Assembly: GCA_026645635.1 (NCBI GenBank)
Contig: JAPKMV010000009.1
Span: 1-17,735 of the forward strand
Source of the DNA: Caldilineaceae bacterium
GTDB lineage: Bacteria; Chloroflexota; Anaerolineae; Caldilineales; Caldilineaceae
DNA length: 17,735 nucleotides
Reading direction: 5' to 3'
The notes beneath the pieces were generated by a model. It did not search any database and had not been told where the DNA came from. It was given only the letters and a program-made list of their open reading frames with translations. Within the stretch, counting starts at the first letter, position 1; every line of letters begins with the position of its first letter. A program made the translations under genes and the position numbers. Positions 7,611 through 14,083 of this stretch are shown here, piece after piece.

Positions 7611-7646
7611 GGGGGTGAGAAATTCACCCACTCACCCCCTCACCCC
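7604..7646. terminator. Perfect 16-bp hairpin of GGGGTGA words between convergent genes
   Basis: GGGGTGAGGGGGTGAG at 7604-7619 pairs exactly with 7631-7646 around an 11-nt loop. It includes the TGA stop of the plus-strand membrane protein (7608-7610) and ends 5 bp before the stop of the converging minus-strand dehydratase-like gene. A bidirectional terminator without U-run is likely. Confidence 0.65.
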
Positions 7647-7650
7647 CTCA

Positions 7651-8814
7651 CTACTCCACTCGCGCCTTCCGCTTGTGCCAATCATCTTTGTACAGGTTGA
7701 AGTGGATCTTCTGCTCCGGGTGCGCGGCGAGTACATCCTCGTCCAGCGTCACGCCCAGCCCCGGCCCGGTGGGCAGCGGGAAATAGCCGTCGACCACAGC
7801 GGGCAGCCCCGGCGCCGACGCCAGCACATAGGCTTCGTCGAAGTCGTTGAAGTTCTCTTGAATCTTGAAGTTGGGCGTGCCTGCGGCCAGATGCAGCGCG
7901 GCGGCGGTCGCCACCGGCCCACCGACGTTGTGGGGCGCGATCAGCACATAGTAGGCATCTGCCCAGGCTGCCAGCTTCTTGGTGTGCAGGATGCCGCCGA
8001 AATGGGCGATGTCGGGCTGGATGATGTCGGCGGCGTGCAGCTCGAAGAGTTCGCGATACTCGTGAGGCGTGTGGATGCGCTCACCGGTGGCGACGGGCAC
8101 GCCCAACGGCGCAATCGCCGCCGCCGCCTTCTTGAGCGCAGGCAGATTGGACGGCGGCACCGGCTCCTCGACCCAACTCGGCTGGAAGGGCGCCAGTTCG
8201 CGCGTCATCTCCACCGCGGTGATTGGGTTGAAGCGGCCATGCATCTCGATCAGCAATTCCACGTCCGGCCCGACCGTGGCGCGCACCGCCTCCACCAGGG
8301 CGATGGTGCGCGTCTTCTCGGCGCGTTCCATCTCGTAGTAGCCTGCGCCGAAGGGGTCGAACTTGAGCGCGCGATAGCCTTTGGCCACGGCGCGCTGCGC
8401 GGCTGCGGCGAATTCCTCCGGCGTGCGCTCCACCGTGTACCAGCCGTTGGCGTAGGCCTTGATGCGCTCGCGCACGGCGCCGCCCAGCAGCCGGTAGACG
8501 GGCTGGTTGAGCGCCTTGCCGATGATGTCCCAGCAGGCCATCTCGAGCATGGCCAGCCCGGTCATCGCCACCTCACCGGGGCGGCCGTAGTCCTCCACGG
8601 TCAGCCGCCGCACCAGCAACTCGATGTCGAAGGGGTCCAGGCCGAGCACGAAGCGGTCGGCCACATCGCGGATGTAGCCGGTGGTCGCGTCGACCTTGTT
8701 GATCGGGCGGCTTTCGCCGACGCCGATGATGCCCTCATCGGTCGTGACTTTAACGTAGACGAGGTTGCGCCATTGGGTGCCGAGCACCAGGGTGTCGATT
8801 TGAGATATGCGCAT
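7651..8814 (-). CDS. Mandelate racemase/muconate lactonizing enzyme family protein, sugar-acid dehydratase-like
   Basis: A 387-aa enolase-superfamily enzyme with the capping domain (about 1-120) and the TIM-barrel active site. It looks most like galactonate dehydratase-type members: KFDPFG at 151-156, EMHGRF at 190-195, EEP at 216-218, TGER at 243-246, QPDIAHFGG at 266-274 and APHN at 293-296. Expected metal ligands are Glu190, Glu216 or Glu217, and Glu245; His192 and His295 sit where galactonate dehydratase has its base and acid. The first ligand is Glu where that enzyme has Asp. Substrate is likely an acid sugar, but the family is functionally mixed. AAGG lies 9 bp before the ATG. It stands alone: no sugar transporter, aldolase or regulator is adjacent. 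Confidence 0.87.
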   Translation of the reverse strand: MRISQIDTLVLGTQWRNLVYVKVTTDEGIIGVGESRPINKVDATTGYIRDVADRFVLGLDPFDIELLVRRLTVEDYGRPGEVAMTGLAMLEMACWDIIGKALNQPVYRLLGGAVRERIKAYANGWYTVERTPEEFAAAAQRAVAKGYRALKFDPFGAGYYEMERAEKTRTIALVEAVRATVGPDVELLIEMHGRFNPITAVEMTRELAPFQPSWVEEPVPPSNLPALKKAAAAIAPLGVPVATGERIHTPHEYRELFELHAADIIQPDIAHFGGILHTKKLAAWADAYYVLIAPHNVGGPVATAAALHLAAGTPNFKIQENFNDFDEAYVLASAPGLPAVVDGYFPLPTGPGLGVTLDEDVLAAHPEQKIHFNLYKDDWHKRKARVE

Positions 8815-8918
8815 GGGTAATTGCCTTGATTTGGTTGAGACAACTGATATGGGCTGACTTGAAGCAACCTGGTGTAGCGAACGTGAAATGCTACCTGTTG
8901 ATACGGAAGACTACGGCA

Positions 8919-8947
8919 ATTCTAGCGTGTCATGACGGGCAGTGCAA
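8919..8947 (-). promoter_or_regulatory. Possible promoter of the dehydratase-like gene
   Basis: On the minus strand TTGCAC (8947-8942) and TAGAAT (8924-8919) are 17 bp apart, about 105 bp before the ATG at 8814. The -35 is only a half match. The rest of the 165-bp gap 8815-8979 shows no repeat, hairpin or gene. Confidence 0.35.
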
Positions 8948-8979
8948 CACCATTCGTGACCAAAGAATCGTCACCTGCT

Positions 8980-9708
8980 TCACGTGGCGGCAACGAGGCG
9001 CGGCTGCGGGCGATAGAGCGCGCCGTATGCGATGAACGCAATCGCCATGTAGGCCAGGGTCTTGGGGATCATCAACATCCCCACCAGGGGCGCCTGCTGC
9101 ACAAAGAGAATCACCGGGAGGTAGCAGGCGTAGGAAACCAGGATCATGGCGCCGATCCAGACGAAGGGGCGATCGTGGCGCGGGCGCGCATCGCGCAGGA
9201 TCAGGTAGGCGACGCCCAGCCCCTGCACCATCAGCGGCAAGTTGCGGATGAGCGACCACGGCTGCGGCGGCACCACATTGTTCCACTCGTTCTGCGCCGG
9301 CAGCATCAGCAGGAGACGCAGCGCCGCCGCGCCGAAGAGCAGCAGGCCGAACCAGCCGTAGGGTTTCTGGTAACGTTCATGCCAGACGGCCAGCATCAGC
9401 ACGTAGAACAGCGTCACTGTGATCGCCGTGGCCAGCGCGCCGAGGCCCACCAGTCCCACCGGCTGCCCCAGCAGCGTGACGGTGCTCTCCAGCCCGCCTG
9501 CCGCATAGGCCCAGACCCGGAAGCCGACATGCCCGGTGTCGCCCAGGGCAAGCAGGAAGAATGCCCACCGCACCAGGCTGGCAACCTTGCGATCCGCCGG
9601 CGCCACCTGCTCGCGCTGCACCGTCATCGTGATCACCAGGCCCCAGATGACAAGCAGGTAGACAATGTTGAACCCAACCTCGACCCACATGCGCATCGTC
9701 TCTGACAT
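8980..9708 (-). CDS. Unknown seven-span membrane protein
   Basis: A 242-aa integral membrane protein with about seven hydrophobic segments, near 13-31, 46-66, 83-108, 117-136, 152-172, 181-202 and 210-230. I see no known transporter or enzyme signature. Polar landmarks are GDTGH at 56-60 inside a span, a WHERYQKPYGW loop at 109-119 and a basic LRDARPRHDRP loop at 171-181. The start at 9708 is chosen for the strong AGGGG site just upstream; an open frame reaches back to 9897, but that extension lacks a ribosome site and reads as non-coding. It is divergent from the VWA/phosphatase/kinase operon across about 200 bp, which could mean a shared control region but proves no link. Confidence 0.8.
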   Translation of the reverse strand: MSETMRMWVEVGFNIVYLLVIWGLVITMTVQREQVAPADRKVASLVRWAFFLLALGDTGHVGFRVWAYAAGGLESTVTLLGQPVGLVGLGALATAITVTLFYVLMLAVWHERYQKPYGWFGLLLFGAAALRLLLMLPAQNEWNNVVPPQPWSLIRNLPLMVQGLGVAYLILRDARPRHDRPFVWIGAMILVSYACYLPVILFVQQAPLVGMLMIPKTLAYMAIAFIAYGALYRPQPRLVAAT

Positions 9709-9834
9709 ATGTCCCCTTTTCACGCAACGCAACTTGTGAAATAACGCACAAATGTCAGTATACACGAAAACAGCGTCCCGTGATAGTGAATCACTTTCCT
9801 GTGCTGCTGCGTAAGGTATGACAGCGCACATAAA

Positions 9835-9863
9835 TTGCCACGAACCGCGCCCGGTGCTAAAAT
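9835..9863 (+). promoter_or_regulatory. Strong promoter of the VWA-phosphatase-kinase operon
   Basis: TTGCCA (9835-9840), a 17-bp spacer and TAAAAT (9858-9863) preceded by the extended -10 bases TGC. Transcription would start near 9870, giving a leader of about 40 nt with AAAGGA at 9900-9905, six bases before the ATG at 9912. This is the best vegetative-type promoter in the window. Confidence 0.72.
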
Positions 9864-9911
9864 CCCGGCGCACAGGGCAGGGCAATCCGTCCTGCATAGA
9901 AAGGAACCAAC

Positions 9912-10751
9912 ATGTCCTACCAAGCTGAAATCAGCCGCTCCAATCCCTCCTGTTTTCTATTTTTGATCGACCAGTCCGGCTCCATGTCCGACCCCTTCGG
10001 CGGCGGTGAGTCGAAGCGCAAAAAGGCAGACCAGGTGGCCGACGCCATCAACCGTTTGCTGCAAAACCTTGTCATCAAGTGCGCCAAAGAAGAAGGAATC
10101 CGTGACTACTTCCATGTCGGCGTGATCGGCTACGGCGATGTGGTGGCGCCTGCGCTGGCTGGCGCGCTCGCCGGCAAAGAGATGGCGCCGATCAGCGAGG
10201 TGGGGAACGCGCCCGCGCGGGTCGAGCAGCGCATGAAGAAGGTGGAAGACGGCGCCGGCGGGCTGGTGGAGCAGCCGATCCGCTTTCCGGTCTGGTTCGA
10301 CCCGAAGGCCCACGGCGCGACGCCCATGTGCCAGGCGCTGGTGGCGGCCCACGACATCTTGAAGCGCTGGATCGACCAGCACCCGGACAGCTTCCCGCCC
10401 ATCGTTATCAACATCACCGACGGCGAGGCGACCGACGGCAACCCCAGCACGGCCGCGGCTGCGCTGCGCGGGCTGGCCACCAGCGACGGCAATGTGCTGC
10501 TTTTCAACATCCACCTTTCGGCCAAAGCCGGCGCAGCCGTCGAGTTTCCGTCCACGGTGGACGCGCTGCCCGATGAATTCGCCCGCTCCATGTTCGAGCT
10601 GTCGAGCGTGCTGACCGCGACGATGCGCAACATCGCACAGCAGGAAGGCTACGTCGTTGACGAGCAGAGCCGCGGCTTCGTCTTCAACGCCGACATGGTC
10701 GCGTTGATCAAGTTTCTTGACATCGGCACGCGACCGAGCAACTTGCGGTAA
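9912..10751 (+). CDS. VWA-domain protein, YegL/TerY-like
   Basis: A 279-aa cytoplasmic protein made of one von Willebrand A domain with no signal peptide. The metal-ion-dependent adhesion site looks complete: DQSGS at 20-24 (Asp20, Ser22, Ser24), a Thr in GATPM at 136-139 and Asp170 in ITDGEATDG. VWA domains with an intact site bind protein partners through a divalent metal. It is first in a three-gene run with a PP2C phosphatase and a protein kinase, the gene set of E. coli yegL-yegK-yegI and of TerY-phosphatase-kinase triads, so it is probably the scaffold or partner-binding part of that signalling unit. No tellurite-resistance (TerB/C/D) genes are nearby. Length fits the family. The partner is unknown. 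Confidence 0.85.
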   Translation: MSYQAEISRSNPSCFLFLIDQSGSMSDPFGGGESKRKKADQVADAINRLLQNLVIKCAKEEGIRDYFHVGVIGYGDVVAPALAGALAGKEMAPISEVGNAPARVEQRMKKVEDGAGGLVEQPIRFPVWFDPKAHGATPMCQALVAAHDILKRWIDQHPDSFPPIVINITDGEATDGNPSTAAAALRGLATSDGNVLLFNIHLSAKAGAAVEFPSTVDALPDEFARSMFELSSVLTATMRNIAQQEGYVVDEQSRGFVFNADMVALIKFLDIGTRPSNLR

Positions 10752-10860
10752 CGGGTGTTGGGGGGTGTGCGGTCTTGGGTTTTGATGTTTTGGGGTTTTG
10801 GGGTCTTTGGGTTGTCATCTTGCACCCCCAAGACCCCACCACCCTAATCCCCTAAACCAC
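10752..10860 (+). repeat. G/T-rich leader with hairpin and G-tracts before the phosphatase gene
   Basis: The 132-bp gap holds tandem TTTTGGGG-like words and then a C-rich stretch. GGGGTCTT at 10800-10807 pairs exactly with AAGACCCC at 10830-10837, extended by GGG/CCC across a one-base bulge. G-tracts at 10760-10765, 10777-10779, 10792-10795, 10800-10803 and 10809-10811 lie on the coding strand. GGAG at 10875-10878 is the ribosome site for the next gene. The element could reduce or modulate expression of the downstream pair relative to the VWA gene. Confidence 0.5.
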
Positions 10861-10883
10861 TCCCTCTCCACCACGGAGCAACC

Positions 10884-11636
10884 ATGCACGTAACCACCCG
10901 CCTCCACTGGCTGCCCAAAGCAGGAAACCAGCGTGAGGAATACGAAGATGCGGCGTGGCCGGCGCGCGCGGTGCGCGCGGCGGGCAGCGAGTTTCGCTGC
11001 GCCGTAGCCGACGGCGCGACGGAGAGCGCGTTTGCAGGCCAGTGGGCGCGGCAACTGGTGCGCTGGTTCAACCACAACCCGGTCGATGCACGCCCGCTGC
11101 ACGAGCAGTTGGCTGCCGAACAGCAACACTGGCGCACCGAAATTCAGCGCACGCCGCTGCCCTGGTACGCCGAAGCCAAGGCGCTCCAGGGCGCCTACGC
11201 CGCGCTGCTTGGGCTGCGCCTGCGCGCGCCGGCCGCTGAAGAAGGAGTGTGGGAGGCGCTCGCCGTGGGCGACTGCTGCCTGGCGCACCTGCGCCGCGAC
11301 GCCGTGCTGGCGACCTTTCCCGCGACGGACGCCGCCTTCTTCGGCAGCCGCCCCTATCTGATTTCGAGCCACCCGGCGCGCAACGACGAGCTTGCCGCGC
11401 AGACCCAGACCCTGGCCGGAACCTGGCAACCGGGCGACCGCTTCTGGCTGATGACCGATGCGCTGGCGCACTGGCTGCTGGCTGGTCTCGCCGGCGACGA
11501 TGCGCCGGTTGCGCAGCTTCACGCCCAGGCGACCGGCTCGCGGCGCGCCTTCGCCCGTTGGATCGCCGGTCTGCGTCACGCCGGCGCACTGCGCAACGAC
11601 GATGTGACGCTGCTTGTCGTAACGGTTGACGCGTGA
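10884..11636 (+). CDS. PP2C-family Ser/Thr protein phosphatase, YegK-like
   Basis: A 250-aa divergent PP2C phosphatase. The metal-binding landmarks can be followed in order: Glu21-Asp22 near the N-terminus, VADGATES at 41-48 with Asp43-Gly44, AVGDCCLAHLR at 127-137, LMTDALAHWLL at 189-199 with Asp192, and RNDDVTLLVV at 237-246 with Asp239 or Asp240. These enzymes remove phosphate from Ser/Thr with two metal ions. No TM or sensor domain is attached, so it is expected to be cytoplasmic and to reverse the action of the kinase encoded next; its stop and the kinase ATG abut (TGAATG), which predicts coupled translation. The inserts around 65-95 and 205-225 fit the compact YegK-type branch better than classical PP2C, but this is a by-eye judgement. 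Confidence 0.82.
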   Translation: MHVTTRLHWLPKAGNQREEYEDAAWPARAVRAAGSEFRCAVADGATESAFAGQWARQLVRWFNHNPVDARPLHEQLAAEQQHWRTEIQRTPLPWYAEAKALQGAYAALLGLRLRAPAAEEGVWEALAVGDCCLAHLRRDAVLATFPATDAAFFGSRPYLISSHPARNDELAAQTQTLAGTWQPGDRFWLMTDALAHWLLAGLAGDDAPVAQLHAQATGSRRAFARWIAGLRHAGALRNDDVTLLVVTVDA

Positions 11637-13934
11637 ATGAGCTGGCCCACGCCGCAAGAATATAACGAAGCAATCCAGAACCCGCGCACCGCATTTGCCG
11701 ATCCCGAACTGAAGCACGGGCAGCCGGTGCTGACGCCGTTGGGGCTGCCGCGCCCCATCACCGGCGGTTTCGCCAGCGTCTACCAGATCGTCACTGCGCC
11801 GCAGCGCACCTATGCCGTGCGCTGCTTTCTGCGCGAGTTCGGCGATTATCAGGAACGCTACGCCGCGATCAGCGCCCATCTCGCCGCCAATCCCCTGCCC
11901 TACATGGTCAACTTTGCCTTTCTCCCGCAGGGGATTCTGGTCGGCGGGCGCTGGTTGCCCATCCTCAAGATGGAATGGATCGACGGCGAATCGCTCCACA
12001 CTTATGTCGAGCGCAACCTGCACCAGCCGCAGAAACTGCTTGACCTGGCCGACAAGTGGGTGGAGATGGCGCAGAAACTGAACGAGTCCGGCATTGCCCA
12101 CGGCGACCTGCAGCACGGCAACGTGCTGGTCGTCCAGGATCGCCTGCGCCTGATCGACTACGACGGGATGTATGTGCGCAGTTTAGATGGAAAGCAGAGC
12201 CACGAAATCGGCCACCGCAACTACCAGCACCCTGCCCGCAGCGAAAGCTATTTTGCGCCGGACATGGACAACTTTTCGGCGTGGGTCGTCTACACGTCGC
12301 TGACTGCGCTAGCCGCTGAGCCTAGGCTCTGGCGCGACTTTCAAGGCGGCGACGAGTGTCTGATCCTACGCCGCGAGGATTTCGACAAGCCGCACAACTC
12401 CGCAGTGCTGCGCCGGTTGGCCCAGGGGCCGGATAAGCAAGTGCGCGATCTGGCCGATATGATCGAGAAGATGCTGACGTTGCCGCTCGACCAGGCGCCG
12501 CCGATGACTCGAGCGGCTGCGCGCACGGCAATCAATGCCGATTGGTGGCAGGATCATCGCAACGGCGCGCCGGCGTCCAAGTCCCGGGTGGCGCCACGAA
12601 CTTTGCGCCAGCCAGCCACTGCGCCGGCAACCGTTGCCGCACCTGTCGCAGCAACGATTCCTGCCCCGCCCGCATGGCTGGCCGATCATTTGCCCGGCAG
12701 CGTCAGCACGGGGCCGATCGATTTCGGCGCAAATTTGCGCCAGCCGCGCATGCTGCTCTCCGGGGCAGTCCTGCTGGTCGCTGCGGTCTGGTCGCTGGCC
12801 ATCGGTGCGGGCGTGAGCGTCACTGCGCCCGCGGCGCTCACCCTTGTGACCCTGCTGGCAATGACGGGCGCGCTGCTGGGCGGCTACAGCCGCGACCCGA
12901 ATGTCGCGCAGCGCTGGCGCGCCCAGGACGGGCTGCGCCGCACACAGCGCCGTCTGCGCACCGCCCACCGCCGCATGCGCAGCGTCGAAACGGACAGTGA
13001 ACGCATCGACGGCGAACGCCGCCGGCGCGAGGAGCGCATCGACCGCCAGGCGTCGCAGCTTCGGCTGGACGAACAGCGTGAGCTGCAGCGGCTGAATGCA
13101 CGCCTGCAAGCGCGGCTGGCGCAGCTTGTCCAACGCGAACAGGAACTGCGCCAGCGCGAGCAAACTGAGGTGTCCGCAGCAGAGCAGCGCTACGCCGGCC
13201 AGATCACCGCGCGCGATACGCAACTGCGCCAACTGAGCCAAGCCGAAAGCGCCGAGAAGGCTGCGACGCTGGCGCGACGGCAGCAGCAGTTCATCAACTC
13301 CTTCCTGGATCGCCAACTGATCGCCGAGGCGTCGATTCACGGCATCGGAGAGGCCACCGTGCAGCGCCTCCACGCCAAGGGCATTCGTCGCGCCACCGAC
13401 CTGGAGTTGCAACGGCTGGCCGGTGTATCCGGCATCGGCGAGGGGCGCGCACAGGCGCTGATCGAGTGGCGGCTCCAGGTGGAGCAGCAGGCGCAGCGCG
13501 CAGCCCCGCAGCGTCTCTCCGTCATCGAGGAGGCGCTGATTCACGCCAAGTTCTTTGGGCGGCGCATGGGTGTAGAGCGTGATCTGACGCGCGCGCGCCA
13601 GCAGCAGGAACGCGAGGTCGTCGAGATTCGCCGCCGCTATGCCGACCGGCGTCAGGCGCAGGGGGGGCGCAAGCAGGAGATCCACGCCGCGCACCAGGGC
13701 AGCGTCGACGCGCTGCACCGCCAGACCGTGCAGAAGGAGCAGAAGCTGCAGCGGGCGCGCCAACTGGCACGGCAAGATGCCGACGCGCAGCGCCAGCGCC
13801 TGCGTCAGCGCCAGAGTGAAGTCGAACACGAACAAGATCGGCTGGTGATCGAGTTGCGCCAGTACGAACGGACGCTGGCGCTGTTCGAGCACCTGAGCTT
13901 TGGCCGCTATCTGCGGCGCGTCGTGAACCTGTAG
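11637..13934 (+). CDS. Atypical protein kinase with TM hairpin, coiled coils and helix-hairpin-helix, YegI-like
   Basis: A 765-aa protein. Kinase fold at about 35-300: Gly-loop TGGFASVY at 42-49, catalytic loop HGDLQHGN at 155-162 with Asp157 and Asn162, metal-binding Asp174 in LIDYDGM, and GHRNYQHP at 192-199 in the activation segment. The usual beta-3 Lys is Arg62 (AVR) and the catalytic-loop Lys is Gln159. After a Pro/Ala linker come two hydrophobic spans (372-391, 396-416), probably a hairpin that keeps both ends in the cytoplasm. Long charged coiled coils at about 425-560 and 650-745 flank a helix-hairpin-helix pair at 566-613 (HGIGEATV and VSGIGEGRA). The order kinase-TM-HhH and the VWA and PP2C neighbours match YegI-type systems. 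Target unknown; HhH suggests DNA or a protein on DNA. It has no clear ribosome site and is coupled to the phosphatase gene. Confidence 0.83.
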   Translation: MSWPTPQEYNEAIQNPRTAFADPELKHGQPVLTPLGLPRPITGGFASVYQIVTAPQRTYAVRCFLREFGDYQERYAAISAHLAANPLPYMVNFAFLPQGILVGGRWLPILKMEWIDGESLHTYVERNLHQPQKLLDLADKWVEMAQKLNESGIAHGDLQHGNVLVVQDRLRLIDYDGMYVRSLDGKQSHEIGHRNYQHPARSESYFAPDMDNFSAWVVYTSLTALAAEPRLWRDFQGGDECLILRREDFDKPHNSAVLRRLAQGPDKQVRDLADMIEKMLTLPLDQAPPMTRAAARTAINADWWQDHRNGAPASKSRVAPRTLRQPATAPATVAAPVAATIPAPPAWLADHLPGSVSTGPIDFGANLRQPRMLLSGAVLLVAAVWSLAIGAGVSVTAPAALTLVTLLAMTGALLGGYSRDPNVAQRWRAQDGLRRTQRRLRTAHRRMRSVETDSERIDGERRRREERIDRQASQLRLDEQRELQRLNARLQARLAQLVQREQELRQREQTEVSAAEQRYAGQITARDTQLRQLSQAESAEKAATLARRQQQFINSFLDRQLIAEASIHGIGEATVQRLHAKGIRRATDLELQRLAGVSGIGEGRAQALIEWRLQVEQQAQRAAPQRLSVIEEALIHAKFFGRRMGVERDLTRARQQQEREVVEIRRRYADRRQAQGGRKQEIHAAHQGSVDALHRQTVQKEQKLQRARQLARQDADAQRQRLRQRQSEVEHEQDRLVIELRQYERTLALFEHLSFGRYLRRVVNL

Positions 13935-13994
13935 GATCTGGCGCAAAAGGGGGAGTGATTGAAATTGGGGGGATCCCGTACACGGAAATCCGGC

Positions 13995-14000
13995 TATAAT
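13995..14000 (+). promoter_or_regulatory. -10 element of the exported-protein gene
   Basis: A perfect TATAAT lies 84 bp before the ATG at 14084. No matching -35 is seen at 16-18 bp, and the base triplet before it (GGC) is not the extended form. AAAGGAG at 14071-14077 is a strong ribosome site. The rest of the 149-bp gap shows no clear terminator for the kinase gene. Confidence 0.45.
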
Positions 14001-14083
14001 AGCAGCGAGCGCTCCGTCGGTCTTTGATGCTTGTCTCAATCCGTCGCTTGCCAAAGCCGTCAATCCGGTGAAAGGAGTCACAC

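Noticed and set aside
5778..7631. 617-codon open frame on the minus strand
   Set aside because: It covers the DMT transporter, the palindrome and the 6858 gene in other frames, is His/Arg/Ala-rich without any family motif, and even reads through the repeat. High GC leaves long antisense frames open.
10815..12116. 433-codon minus-strand frame over the phosphatase and kinase start
   Set aside because: Runs through the repeat and two well-supported genes and has no family resemblance.
9912..13934. Tellurite-resistance (ter) operon or a phage-defence island
   Set aside because: Only the VWA-phosphatase-kinase part is present; no TerB, TerC, TerD or nuclease/effector gene, and flanking genes are housekeeping or unknown membrane proteins.
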